Of a stretch of 36,768 bases of DNA, positions 22,333 through 30,857 are shown in pieces; positions within the stretch are counted from its first letter, which is position 1; each line of letters begins with the position of its first letter. The stretch covers positions 1 to 36,768 of the forward strand of contig CALUTO010000018.1 in NCBI GenBank assembly GCA_944323735.1. The letters are read 5' to 3'. The position numbers and the translations under genes are program-made. Below the pieces are notes generated by a model, which saw nothing but the letters and a program-made list of their open reading frames with translations, ran no database searches and had not been told where the DNA came from. This DNA is from Candidatus Gastranaerophilales bacterium (lineage in GTDB: Bacteria; Cyanobacteriota; Vampirovibrionia; Gastranaerophilales; Gastranaerophilaceae).

Positions 22333-22761
22333 ATGACAGGCATTAACCAAGTAGGACAAAATTCAAATTCAATTTACTCAAACAAAAAACCGCAACAGCA
22401 AAATCCGTTGAAATCAGCACAACAATCTACCAGTATATTTAGTTCAGCCAGAGGAGCAGTAAATGAAGCAAAATCTGCTGATAATATATTTCGTTCAGCC
22501 GGAGATACATTTATGTCCGCAGATTCATTTAATAACAGAAATAATGTTTCAGTAAAGAATTTTAAAAACGGAAATAACACTGTAATTGGTTACGATGACA
22601 AGTTCAGCGGCAAAAGAATATCAACGACAGTGGTAACAGATAGCACCTTTACTACCACAACAAACCTGCATGATGGTACACAGTCTGTACATACATACAA
22701 TAGAAATACAGGTGAAACCTCCGATAAAATCGTTAAGGAACAAGCAAATAAAGCCGAATAA
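22333..22761 (+). CDS. Unrecognised 142-residue Ser/Asn/Thr-rich protein
   Basis: Not recognised. A hydrophilic protein with no signal peptide or membrane helix. The first 60 residues are Gln, Asn and Ser-rich (QVGQNSNSIYSNKKPQQQN, then STSIFSSARGAVNEAKSA). The last 70 residues look like regular beta hairpins rich in Thr (GKRISTTVVTDSTFTTTTNL, then GTQSVHTYNRNTGET). The open frame extends 11 codons upstream to 22300, but that part lies in a dyad; AGGAGAG five bases before the ATG at 22333 decides the start. The short SxSIFS motif also occurs in the 35781 protein. A structured terminator follows. Confidence 0.7.
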   Translation: MTGINQVGQNSNSIYSNKKPQQQNPLKSAQQSTSIFSSARGAVNEAKSADNIFRSAGDTFMSADSFNNRNNVSVKNFKNGNNTVIGYDDKFSGKRISTTVVTDSTFTTTTNLHDGTQSVHTYNRNTGETSDKIVKEQANKAE

Positions 22762-22785
22762 AACAAATTAATATCAAAAAATATC

Positions 22786-22850
22786 AAAAATACAGACACG
22801 AAATCTATTTGTGAGGATTTATGTACAGATTTTCGGCTCTGTATTTTTGT
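22786..22850 (+). terminator. Large structured terminator after the 22333 gene
   Basis: Outer arms AAAAATACAGA (22786-22796) and TCTGTATTTTT (22838-22848) are exact reverse complements. An inner CGAAATCT/AGATTTTCG stem with one bulge shortens the loop. T run at the end. Confidence 0.7.
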
Positions 22851-22904
22851 GTGTAAAAACAGACAGTATTTTTTAATATAAATTTGTCCTGCTAATCGAT
22901 TACA

Positions 22905-22938
22905 TTTTCGGGCGTACTAACCGGAAGTACTTTTCGGG
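22905..22938 (+). repeat. Direct repeats enclosing a small dyad
   Basis: TTTTCGGG occurs at 22905-22912 and 22931-22938; between them GTACT (22914-22918) and AGTAC (22926-22930) form a dyad. Confidence 0.45.
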
Positions 22939-22970
22939 TAAAAAACGCTGCTAAATTTATGCGGCAGGTG
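22938..22970 (-). terminator. Weak terminator candidate after the PilZ gene
   Basis: On the minus strand a short CTGC/GCAG stem (22967-22964 with 22951-22948) is followed by CGTTTTTT. Only four pairs, so weak. Confidence 0.35.
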
Positions 22971-22983
22971 TGTGTATATCAGA

Positions 22984-23595
22984 TTATATTTTTTTATTGA
23001 TTAGCCTGTCCAGTTCAACGCATTTTTTTATAATTTTTTCACGATTTTTTTCATCGATTTCCGTAAATTCTATGACGTATTCATCGGGTTTCAAAAAGCT
23101 TTTTTTATAAACTATTCCGGTGAAAAAAATCAAAGATTCAAATTTGTCCAGTCTTAGGCTGCCATTGTATATTTTTTTGTCCTCGAGTGTTTCACCGCAG
23201 GCAAAACGTATTCCTCCTCCGCTCACATCAAGTGTTTCTGACTTTTTGTTGCCTTCCGGCAGCGCAATAAATATTTCCGTATTCAAAGGTACTCTCAAAT
23301 ATTTTCTGCGCTGTATTGTTTGTGTATTTTCATGGTATTCTATTGTGAAATCTTCATCAAGAGGGGAGTTTAGCACAATAGAGTCCAGCACCTGTATTCC
23401 TCCGAATGTGTATATAAAAGCTTTAATCTCTGTTCCTTCGGTAAGATACGGAATAAACTCCTCTTTTGAAGCCGGAAACATAAGATCCAGTCTGTCCTCT
23501 TCAAAATTTGTGATAAAACAGTCAATGCGGGATTTTTTTTCGAAGCCGCTCTCAAATTCAATTTGTACTTTCAACCCTTTCTTAATCAATGTCAT
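22984..23595 (-). CDS. PilZ domain protein (YcgR-like)
   Basis: A 203-residue cytoplasmic protein. Residues 1-90 look like the YcgR N-terminal beta domain. The PilZ domain follows with the c-di-GMP-binding arginines in QRRKYLRVP (R97 and R101, RxxxR) and D123-x-S125-x-x-G128 in LDVSGGGI. Both ligand motifs are intact, so it should bind cyclic di-GMP and alter motility, adhesion or polysaccharide output. An upstream extension of the frame to 23670 is inside the peptidase gene; the Met at 23595 has GGAG eight bases upstream and follows the peptidase stop by one base, so the genes are coupled. Confidence 0.92.
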   Translation of the reverse strand: MTLIKKGLKVQIEFESGFEKKSRIDCFITNFEEDRLDLMFPASKEEFIPYLTEGTEIKAFIYTFGGIQVLDSIVLNSPLDEDFTIEYHENTQTIQRRKYLRVPLNTEIFIALPEGNKKSETLDVSGGGIRFACGETLEDKKIYNGSLRLDKFESLIFFTGIVYKKSFLKPDEYVIEFTEIDEKNREKIIKKCVELDRLINKKI

Positions 23596-23596
23596 T

Positions 23597-24823
23597 TTAA
23601 AACTCCAGATACTCTTCAGGTGCAAGTACAGTAAGGACATGCGGGTCTTTAAGATATTCATTTGCCGCACGCTGAATATCTTCTGCCGTGACTTTTTTCA
23701 CTGCAGCAATGAGTTTTTCTTCAAAATCATAACCGAGTCCTTTGTCTTCATAGAATGAATACAAACTTGACTGCTGGAGATTTGTTTCGGTGAAAAATTG
23801 TCTTTTTCCTATCAGATTATTCTTTGCATTCTCTAGTTCTGTTTCATCAACAGGTGTGGTTTTTATTCTGTTAATTTCATATTCGAATCCCTCAAGAGAG
23901 GTTTTTATATTTTTAGGTTCTGTCGCTATATAAACAGAAAATGCGGCTGCCCTGTCATACACTTCGTAACTGCTTCTGACTACATACGCAAGCCCCTTTT
24001 TGTCTCTGAGCTCTACAAATAGTCTGGAGGACAGTCCGCTGGCGCCGAGAATTGTATTTAAAAGCATTAAAACGGGATAGTCTTTTGCAAATATTGTCGG
24101 TACACGCCAGCCCTGAAAAATCTGGGCCTGAGACGCATCATTTTTTTTGACTTTGATTGTTGCATTTTTTGTCAGATGTTCTACATTGTCATCATTTGCT
24201 TCTTTCGGAGGATTTGAAAGAGTGCCGAAATGTTTGTTCAGTTTTTCCGTCATTTCTTTTTCATCAAAATCTCCGACAAGACTCATTACTTTGGGTGCTT
24301 TTTCCAGCAGGTTTTTGTAAGACTCTTTAACTTCTTCTTCTGTAATGCTGTCTGCTGCCTCAAGGGTCTTTGTATAAGTGTGTCCGTAGGAAAGTCCGTC
24401 GAAAATCGTTTTGTAAAAGGCATCTGCTGCTCTTGATTTTGGCGAGTCAAGCTCTGCTTCTATTTCGCCTTTCATTTTAACAACTTCTTTTGAAAAATCA
24501 TTCATAGTGGAATTTTTTACAACATCTTCCAGAATAGAGAGTGCTTTTTCAATATCTTCATTCAAACATATAACTTTAAAACGGACAAAATCATGTTTCA
24601 TTTCGCTGTAGCACTCAATTGCATTTTCATCCAGTTCCATAGCCAGTTCTTCTGCGCTGCGATTTGTTGTACCCTGCATAAGCAGCCGGTTCAAAATCGA
24701 ATACAGCCCTGCTTTTTTCTCCTGTTCCTCTATTTTAAAATACAGGCACAGAGCCATTCTCGGAGTGTTTTTGTTTTCTTTGAATATTACCGGTATTTTG
24801 TTGTGTAAATATATTTTTTTCAT
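23597..24823 (-). CDS. M16 peptidase family, non-catalytic subunit
   Basis: A 408-residue protein with the two-lobed M16 fold. At the place of the zinc motif HxxEH it has GLYSILNRLLMQGT (about residues 38-51), so both His and the Glu are missing and it cannot be a zinc peptidase. The C-terminal lobe keeps the R...Y pair of M16 partners in SSRLFVELRDKKGLAYVV, which positions substrate for the catalytic subunit. Downstream of the catalytic gene by five bases, with AGAAGGA in the end of that gene as ribosome site. Such pairs form heterodimers like mitochondrial processing peptidase and some bacterial M16 pairs. Confidence 0.92.
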   Translation of the reverse strand: MKKIYLHNKIPVIFKENKNTPRMALCLYFKIEEQEKKAGLYSILNRLLMQGTTNRSAEELAMELDENAIECYSEMKHDFVRFKVICLNEDIEKALSILEDVVKNSTMNDFSKEVVKMKGEIEAELDSPKSRAADAFYKTIFDGLSYGHTYTKTLEAADSITEEEVKESYKNLLEKAPKVMSLVGDFDEKEMTEKLNKHFGTLSNPPKEANDDNVEHLTKNATIKVKKNDASQAQIFQGWRVPTIFAKDYPVLMLLNTILGASGLSSRLFVELRDKKGLAYVVRSSYEVYDRAAAFSVYIATEPKNIKTSLEGFEYEINRIKTTPVDETELENAKNNLIGKRQFFTETNLQQSSLYSFYEDKGLGYDFEEKLIAAVKKVTAEDIQRAANEYLKDPHVLTVLAPEEYLEF

Positions 24824-24828
24824 AAATA

Positions 24829-26160
24829 TTAGTCCTTCTTCTCAGGCATCAATACTGATACTACCGCACTATCAAGCGGAAGATATTTTTTCACAAGATT
24901 TTTAAATTCGGATAAATTTATATTTTCCAGTTCTTTTTGATACTCTTCAACGAGTTCTATATTGTCGCATACTGTCATATAATATCCGATAGTATCAGCA
25001 ATGTCTGATACTGTTTCTGCGCTTTCTGCAAAACGAACTTTGAGCTTCTTCACTGCTTTTTTAAATTCTCTCTCTCCGGTTTCTGAGAGTTTTTCCACTT
25101 CATCTTTCAGCATTGAAACAGCTTCGTCTTTGTATTCCGGTTTAAAATTTGCCTGTACAAAAAAGTTTCCGCCGTCTCTGAAGCTGTAATAATCAGAAGC
25201 AACAACGTTAAAAACAGGTTTTTTCGCTTTTTCAATAAGGTTCTGATACAAACGTGAACTCTGTCCTTCACCAAGAATAATATTCGCAATCTCAAGAGCT
25301 ATATTTTCTTTTATGCTGCAGGCAACAGGACCGAGCCATCCGATTATTGAAAAGCCGGTATTTATATGTGCATAGTTTTCAATATATTTTGCTTCGGGTG
25401 TGTCAAGTTCAAAATGGTTTTTCTCTGTATTTTGTCTGCCTTTGAAATCAAAAGCCGATATAACTTTTTCAAGAATTTCTCCGCTGTCAAATTCGCCGGC
25501 CACAATAGTCGTTATGTTGTTCGGGGTGTAATATTTTCTGTAATAGTCCATTATGGTTTCCCGTGAAACAGATGCTATGATTTCTGCAAAACCTATTACA
25601 TCACGTTTATACGGGTGGGTTTTGTACATATTATAATTTGCTTCGTTATAAACTTTTGTCCATGGCTGGTCCTGACGCATTCTTATTTCTTCTATAACAA
25701 CGTGGCGTTCTCTTTTTTCCTTAACATTGTTGTCATCAAGGCTGAAAGCCGGCCCGATTTCTTCTTCCGGAATAACCGGGTCAAGCATCATATCACCGTG
25801 AAGCTCTATTGCTTCATAGAAATAGCTGTTTTCCGGCCCTTTGGGCAGAGTAACATAATAGTATGTGTAATCTTTCCATGTTGCAGCATTTACGATTGCG
25901 CCTTTAGCCTCCAGCGTTCTGTCAAAATAACCCGCAGGATGTTTATGGGTGCCTTTAAACATTAAATGTTCGAGAAAATGCGAAATACCGTTGATTTCAT
26001 CATTTTCGTTTATTGAGCCGGTTTTTACCCAGCTGCTGATATTAACAAGCCCGCCTTCTTTTTTTGCAAAAACTATTTTGTGTCCGTTTTCTCGTTCATA
26101 AACCTCAACAGGCGAAGGAAGAAAAGGATAGCGGATTTCCGTTTTCTTTATATTTTCCAC
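24829..26160 (-). CDS. M16 family zinc peptidase, catalytic subunit
   Basis: A 443-residue insulinase-family peptidase. The inverted zinc motif is H61-FL-E64-H65 in GISHFLEHLMFKGT, followed by the third ligand region RHVVIEEI (E157/E158). The spacing between H65 and this Glu is about 15 residues longer than the usual 74-76, caused by an inserted acidic stretch (GPAFSLDDNNVKEKR). NAATWKDYTYYYVTLP (91-106) is the usual strand after the helix. No signal peptide, so it may be cytoplasmic or periplasmic by another route. The start is GTG with GAGG ten bases upstream. It cuts peptides or presequences inside a closed chamber with the non-catalytic partner encoded next. Confidence 0.94.
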   Translation of the reverse strand: MENIKKTEIRYPFLPSPVEVYERENGHKIVFAKKEGGLVNISSWVKTGSINENDEINGISHFLEHLMFKGTHKHPAGYFDRTLEAKGAIVNAATWKDYTYYYVTLPKGPENSYFYEAIELHGDMMLDPVIPEEEIGPAFSLDDNNVKEKRERHVVIEEIRMRQDQPWTKVYNEANYNMYKTHPYKRDVIGFAEIIASVSRETIMDYYRKYYTPNNITTIVAGEFDSGEILEKVISAFDFKGRQNTEKNHFELDTPEAKYIENYAHINTGFSIIGWLGPVACSIKENIALEIANIILGEGQSSRLYQNLIEKAKKPVFNVVASDYYSFRDGGNFFVQANFKPEYKDEAVSMLKDEVEKLSETGEREFKKAVKKLKVRFAESAETVSDIADTIGYYMTVCDNIELVEEYQKELENINLSEFKNLVKKYLPLDSAVVSVLMPEKKD

Positions 26161-26200
26161 TTTATAAACCTCTATTTAACATCAGTATTACTATGGTTTT

Positions 26201-26228
26201 ATTGTACCAGAGTTAAGTCTATATTGCA
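26201..26228 (-). promoter_or_regulatory. Promoter of the M16-PilZ operon
   Basis: On the minus strand TGCAAT (26228-26223), 16-base spacer, TACAAT (26206-26201) preceded by TGG, an extended -10. Leader of about 35 bases. Confidence 0.48.
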
Positions 26229-26280
26229 CGCTAAATTTTGATTAATTAGTGTGTTTGGCGGTTTTGTAAGTCAAAAACAT

Positions 26281-26314
26281 TTATTGTGCAATAAACTTTT
26301 TCTTGTGCTATATT
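26281..26314 (+). promoter_or_regulatory. MATE gene promoter with palindrome at -35
   Basis: An extended -10, TGC then TATATT (26309-26314). The -35 region holds a palindrome TTATTG-TG-CAATAA (26281-26294), a likely binding site for a dimeric regulator. Confidence 0.45.
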
Positions 26315-26333
26315 TATTGGAAGCCGGAAACTT

Positions 26334-27668
26334 ATGAATATAACTGAGAAAATAAAGAATAATAAAAAATATATAACCGATATTATTACACTGTCTATCC
26401 CGTTGATAGCCGGAAATATCGGGCAGATTTTAATTGGTGCTACAGACGTTTTTATTGCAGCAAAACATGCCACCGACACTCTTGCTGCAATCAGCATTGC
26501 AAACTCTATTATTTTTTGTATTCTGGTTATCGGACTCGGACTCATGTCTGCTATTTCAATTGTCCTTTCTAACTACAGGGGCAATCGGAAACCGACAAAG
26601 AAATTTTTGATATCCTCGATAAATTATGCACTTGTGCTGGCTGTTATATTCTGTTTGATTACGCTGTTAATGGTGCCGTTGATTGACAGACTCGGTTTTG
26701 AGCAGCAACTTGTTCCGATGATAAAGGAATATATTTTCATCTGTTCGTTTTCTCTGTTCGGAATGTATATATACCAGTGCTTAAAAGAGTTTTTGCTGGC
26801 GCATGAAATAGTGAACTTTCCGAACTTAATACTTATTATAGGACTTGTTTTAAATGCGGTGCTTGCTTATTCACTGGTTTTCGGCTTTGGCCCCGTGCCT
26901 GCGCTCGGGGTTGTCGGACTGGCACTTGCAGCACTCATTGTAAGAACATTTATGGGTGTCGTACTTTTTATTTATACTTTCCGGTTCATCCGGTTTGAAA
27001 ATTTATTTGACACAGGGTATATAAAACAGCTTCTGAAAATAGGTTCGCCAATAGGCGCAGCAATGCTTCTTGAATTTCTCGGGTTCAATCTTATAACAAT
27101 ACTTGTGGGAAAAGAAGCAGGAATACTGGCTGCAACACACAACATAGCCGTCACAATAACCTCTACCGCCTATATGATACCCATGTCAGTTTCTGCGGCA
27201 ATAGCAATAAAAGTAGGCTATTACAACGGCGCAAAAATATTTTCGGAAATAAAAAAATATTCAATATCCGGTACCTTAATGTCTGTTCTGTTTATGTGGG
27301 TATTCGGACTGTTTCTGTTTTTCTTTCCGGATAAAATTTTTGGAATTTTTACCTCTGAAAGCAGAATGCTGCAGCTTGGTGTTCCGATAATGCATATTGC
27401 TGCACTGTATCTTATGTTTGACGGTTTTCAGGTTTGTCTGAGCGGAATTTTAAAAGGTCTTAAAATGACAAAAGTCGCATCATTATGTCTGATTTCCGGC
27501 TACTGGCTTTTCGGACTTCCGTTTGGTTTTGTGCTTGCATATCACTATCACATGTCGCTTATCGGCTTCTGGATAGGGCTTGCTGTTTCGTTTTTGTTTC
27601 TCAGTGTTATTTTTCTCAGCATTGTTGCGAAAAAATTTGCAAAACTCCGTGTGGAATTTAGTGGATAA
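26334..27668 (+). CDS. MATE family multidrug/cation antiporter
   Basis: A 444-residue inner-membrane protein with about 12 helices in two similar halves. Segments typical of the family are LSIPLIAGNIGQILIGATDV (residues 19-38) and ASISIANSI-like AAISIANSII in the first half, and LLKIGSPIGAAMLLEFLGFN plus ATHNIAVTITSTAYMIP in the second half. It exports drugs or metabolites using a sodium or proton gradient. The ribosome site is weak (GGAA upstream). It is first in a transcript with the exonuclease gene, which begins 35 bases later. NorM/DinF-type subfamily cannot be separated by eye. Confidence 0.92.
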   Translation: MNITEKIKNNKKYITDIITLSIPLIAGNIGQILIGATDVFIAAKHATDTLAAISIANSIIFCILVIGLGLMSAISIVLSNYRGNRKPTKKFLISSINYALVLAVIFCLITLLMVPLIDRLGFEQQLVPMIKEYIFICSFSLFGMYIYQCLKEFLLAHEIVNFPNLILIIGLVLNAVLAYSLVFGFGPVPALGVVGLALAALIVRTFMGVVLFIYTFRFIRFENLFDTGYIKQLLKIGSPIGAAMLLEFLGFNLITILVGKEAGILAATHNIAVTITSTAYMIPMSVSAAIAIKVGYYNGAKIFSEIKKYSISGTLMSVLFMWVFGLFLFFFPDKIFGIFTSESRMLQLGVPIMHIAALYLMFDGFQVCLSGILKGLKMTKVASLCLISGYWLFGLPFGFVLAYHYHMSLIGFWIGLAVSFLFLSVIFLSIVAKKFAKLRVEFSG

Positions 27669-27703
27669 TTATTGTAGAATACAAAACAGAGGAGGTTTTG
27701 TAA

Positions 27704-28312
27704 TTGCAATACAAATTAATACCGCAGACTGAAAACACAAACAAACGTGGCAAAAGCCTGAAAACCTTTCCGGACAGCTTCGTAGTTCTGGATATAGAAA
27801 CAACAGGACTGAATCCATCTGTTAATGAGATTATAGAACTATCTGCATTAAAAATAATAAACAACAGAGTTGTTAAAAAATTCAGCACCCTTGTAAAACC
27901 TGAAGGAAAAATCAGCTCCTATATTACACAGCTGACAGGTATAAGCATGTCAATGACAGATAACGCACCTGATATAAAAACTGCAATAAAAAATTTTTAT
28001 GATTTTTGTTCTGACAGTATTGTGGTCGGGCATAATGTTAAATTTGATATAGGTTTTATAAGTGCAAATTTATACAAACACCACAATATCCATTTTACAA
28101 ATGATTATGTGGACACACTCGGGCTGGCAAGAAAATACCTGCCAATGCTTCCGAATAAAAAACTGGGAACAATTGCCGGCTTCTTTAAATTAAATACGGA
28201 AGGCATGCACAGGGGGCTGAAAGACTGTGCCGTGACATACCTGTGTTTTCAGAAAATGAAGCAGATATCAAAAATGCATCACAACCCTTTTTTAAATAAT
28301 TCAAACAGCTAA
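27704..28312 (+). CDS. DnaQ-like DEDDh 3'-5' exonuclease
   Basis: A 202-residue exonuclease of the proofreading superfamily. Exo I is VVLDIETTGLNP (D30, E32), Exo II VVGHNVKFDIGF (D115), and Exo III HRGLKDCAVT (H169, D174), so all five catalytic residues are present. It resembles the stand-alone DNA polymerase III epsilon-type or PolC-type proofreading exonuclease. The start is TTG, chosen because GAGGAGG lies eight bases upstream, a near-perfect ribosome site. The stop overlaps the convergent tmk stop by 12 bases. A role in proofreading or DNA repair is inferred. Confidence 0.92.
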   Translation: MQYKLIPQTENTNKRGKSLKTFPDSFVVLDIETTGLNPSVNEIIELSALKIINNRVVKKFSTLVKPEGKISSYITQLTGISMSMTDNAPDIKTAIKNFYDFCSDSIVVGHNVKFDIGFISANLYKHHNIHFTNDYVDTLGLARKYLPMLPNKKLGTIAGFFKLNTEGMHRGLKDCAVTYLCFQKMKQISKMHHNPFLNNSNS

Positions 28313-28927
28313 AAAATTCTCCACAGCTTTTTTGGTATCTTCAAAAACCTGCTCTATTGAATTGTTTGCATTTATGATTTTTATGCGGTAGGGATATTCT
28401 TCGGCGAGTCTTAGATATCCGTAGCGGACTTTTTGATGAAATCCGGAGCCTTCTGACTCCATCCTGTCTTTGTCAGCCCCGACTCTTTTCTGTGCAATTT
28501 CTGAGTCCACATCGAACACGAGTGTCAGGTCAGGATAAAACTTTCCGGTTGCAAGGTCGTTCAGGTAATTAATACGTGTAATATCAATCCCTTTTCCATA
28601 TCCCTGGTATGCAACAGTAGAGTCTGTATAACGGTCACATAACACTATCATGCCGCTATCTACTGCGGGCTTTATTACCGTTTCAACGTGCTGTGCTCTG
28701 TCAGCAAGGAACAAAAAAGCTTCGCACTCCGGTGCAACATAGCCGTCATAATGCAAAAGTATCTTTCTTAGCTCTTTTCCGAGTTCTGCACCGCCGGGTT
28801 CTCTTGTCCAGAGCGTTTTTCGTCCCGTATCCTCTAGATATTTCTTAATGAGCTCTGACTGGGTGGTTTTACCGCAGCCATCTGCACCTTCAAATGTAAT
28901 AAAAAAACCTTTTTTCCTGTTTTCCAT
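28301..28927 (-). CDS. tmk: Thymidylate kinase
   Basis: A 208-residue cytoplasmic enzyme that makes dTDP from dTMP and ATP. The P-loop FEGADGCGKTT is at residues 12-22, the DRY motif at VLCDRYTDSTVAYQG, and the LID contains KDRMESEGSGFHQKVR. TREPGG near residue 41 binds dTMP. The start overlaps the serS stop (TAATG), so translation is coupled. Its 3' end overlaps the exonuclease gene on the other strand. Confidence 0.97.
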   Translation of the reverse strand: MENRKKGFFITFEGADGCGKTTQSELIKKYLEDTGRKTLWTREPGGAELGKELRKILLHYDGYVAPECEAFLFLADRAQHVETVIKPAVDSGMIVLCDRYTDSTVAYQGYGKGIDITRINYLNDLATGKFYPDLTLVFDVDSEIAQKRVGADKDRMESEGSGFHQKVRYGYLRLAEEYPYRIKIINANNSIEQVFEDTKKAVENFLAV

Positions 28928-30192
28928 TATAATCTGTCAAATCCTGTATACTGTCTTAAAACTTCAGGTATGATAACAGAGCCGTCCTCCTGCTGGAAGT
29001 TTTCTATTATTGCCGCAAAAGTACGTCCTACCGCCAGACCGGAACCGTTCATTGTGTAACAGTAATTAACCTTTCCGGTTGATTTGCTTCTGTATTTTAA
29101 ACCTGCTCTTCTTGCCTGAAAATCGCCGAATACCGAGCAGCTTGAGATTTCTTTATAATTATTGTAAGAGGGCATCCAGACTTCAAGGTCATAGCATTTT
29201 CTTGCTGAAAATCCTATATCTCCCGTGCACAGTTCAACTCTTCTGAACGGAAGCTCAAGAAGTTCCAGAGCGTGTTCGGCATCTCTTGTCAGTTTTTCAT
29301 GTTCTTCGGGTGCCTGTTCCGGAGTGGTGAGTTTTACCAGCTCAACTTTGTTAAACTGGTGTACACGAATAAGTCCTCTTGTATCTTTACCTGCAGAGCC
29401 TGCTTCTCTTCTGAAGCAGGGAGTGTATGCCGTCATGCAGCGGGGCAGGTCATCTTCTGAAAGTATTTCATTGCAGTAAATATTTGTCACTGGAACTTCC
29501 GCTGTCGGAATAAGATATAAGTCTTCATCCACACATTTATACATGTCTTCTGCGAATTTCGGAAGCTGTCCCGTGCCGGTCATTGCTGCGGAGTTAACAA
29601 GTACAGGAGGAAGAATTTCTTCGTATCCGTGTTCTTTTGTATGCAGGTCTAAGAAGAAGTTAATTATTGCTCTTTCCAGTCTTGCTCCTTTGTTTTTGTA
29701 AATATAAAATCTCGACTGGGAAATTTTTACCCCTCTTTCAAAATCTACTATATTCTTTTCTGTAACGATATCCCAGTGCGGTTTTTGTTCAAAAGCCGGT
29801 TTTGCAGGTTCGCCTACATATTTTTTTACGACATTATCTGCGTCGCTTGTGCCTGTTGCTATGTTTTCATCAGGGATATTCGGGATTGTAAGTAAGAGTT
29901 CTCTTTGTTTTGTGTCAAGTTCTGTTTCTTTTTCTTCGAGGATTTTTATTTTATCACCTATTTCTCTGACTTCTTCCTGAACTTTTGTTGTGTCCTGCCC
30001 CTGTTTTTTAAGTTCTCCTATTTTCTGGGATTCCGACTTTCTCAATGCACGCAGTTCATCAGCTTCTGTCTGGACTTTTCTTCTTTCAACATCTATTTCA
30101 AGAACTTTGTCTATAGAGAGTTCAGGATTTCTTCTTTTTAAAAGTTCATTTATTTTTTCGGGCATTTCTCTTACAAGTTTGATATCCAACAT
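28927..30192 (-). CDS. serS: Seryl-tRNA synthetase
   Basis: A 421-residue class II aminoacyl-tRNA synthetase. The N-terminal long coiled-coil arm (about residues 25-105) grips the tRNA long variable arm. Motif 2 is [22 protein letters not shown] and motif 3 is [19 protein letters not shown] near the C-terminus. Length and order are standard. GAGG lies ten bases before the ATG. First of a serS-tmk pair. Confidence 0.97.
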   Translation of the reverse strand: MLDIKLVREMPEKINELLKRRNPELSIDKVLEIDVERRKVQTEADELRALRKSESQKIGELKKQGQDTTKVQEEVREIGDKIKILEEKETELDTKQRELLLTIPNIPDENIATGTSDADNVVKKYVGEPAKPAFEQKPHWDIVTEKNIVDFERGVKISQSRFYIYKNKGARLERAIINFFLDLHTKEHGYEEILPPVLVNSAAMTGTGQLPKFAEDMYKCVDEDLYLIPTAEVPVTNIYCNEILSEDDLPRCMTAYTPCFRREAGSAGKDTRGLIRVHQFNKVELVKLTTPEQAPEEHEKLTRDAEHALELLELPFRRVELCTGDIGFSARKCYDLEVWMPSYNNYKEISSCSVFGDFQARRAGLKYRSKSTGKVNYCYTMNGSGLAVGRTFAAIIENFQQEDGSVIIPEVLRQYTGFDRL

Positions 30193-30244
30193 AATTCATA
30201 TCCTCAATTTCTACAATACTTGCCTTAATTTTATTAAAAACAGG

Positions 30245-30272
30245 TTGAAAAATCCAGAGAATTTATTATCAT
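30245..30272 (+). promoter_or_regulatory. Promoter directly before the 30279 start codon
   Basis: TTGAAA (30245-30250), 16-base spacer, TATCAT (30267-30272). Six bases separate the -10 from the ATG, which puts the predicted start site on the start codon. Confidence 0.45.
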
Positions 30273-30278
30273 TAAAGA

Positions 30279-30857
30279 ATGAAGCGTATTATTAGATATT
30301 TAACGGTTATAGTCCTTATGTTTTTCTGCTGCGGCATTTGTTTTGCGGAGGCGCAGCTCCGTGGATACAAACCTGTTTCACTTGCGCAGGGCACTTTTCT
30401 TAAAGCTGTCAGCCAGCGTGAAATTTCCACCTCAACCGTGCATGCAGGAGATCTGGAATATTTTATAAGCCCTGTTGATGTTTTTATGGGCGAATCAAAT
30501 ATAATCCCGAAAAACTCTGTCTACGTTGCAAGAATAGAATCTGTTGTCGAGGCGGTAGAAGGAATAAACGCTGCAATGAAAATCAGGGTGTTTAAGGTCG
30601 TTACTCCGAATGAAAAACAGTATACGCTGGATGCTTATCTGTACTGGAACAACACAACAACAGTCGGAGGAGACCTTGCAGAGGTTCAGTATTACACCAC
30701 AATGCCCCACTATCCCGGAACCTGGAAAAAGGGTGTTCTCCAGCTTGTTCCGACAAGCGTGAGATATTTTGGCAAGCCTACTGTTATCAAAGCAGGCGAA
30801 GAGGTTACTTTTGTAATTAACAAAGACATGAAGCTCTTCCCGTACAAGGATAAATAA
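30279..30857 (+). CDS. Secreted protein with VirB10/TrbI-like beta domain
   Basis: A 192-residue protein exported by a signal peptide (residues 1-23, hydrophobic core YLTVIVLMFFCCGICFA). The mature part is beta-rich: QGTFLKAVSQREISTSTV, then IIPKNSVYVARIESVVEAVEG and VTPNEKQYTLDAYL, ending in VIKAGEEVTFVINKDMKLF. The IP-x-x-S-x ... P-x-x-K-x-Y-x-L-D pattern recalls the VirB10/TrbI outer-membrane-cap domain. The gene at 5301-6287 shares this layout, with a long linker added. No SD sequence; the promoter suggests a leaderless message. The next gene starts directly after its stop. Family assignment is by pattern only. Confidence 0.75.
   Translation: MKRIIRYLTVIVLMFFCCGICFAEAQLRGYKPVSLAQGTFLKAVSQREISTSTVHAGDLEYFISPVDVFMGESNIIPKNSVYVARIESVVEAVEGINAAMKIRVFKVVTPNEKQYTLDAYLYWNNTTTVGGDLAEVQYYTTMPHYPGTWKKGVLQLVPTSVRYFGKPTVIKAGEEVTFVINKDMKLFPYKDK

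Noticed and set aside
23120-23758. 212-codon open frame on the plus strand opposite the PilZ and M16 genes
   Set aside because: It runs antisense through two genes with intact family motifs and lacks a ribosome site, so it is a shadow frame.
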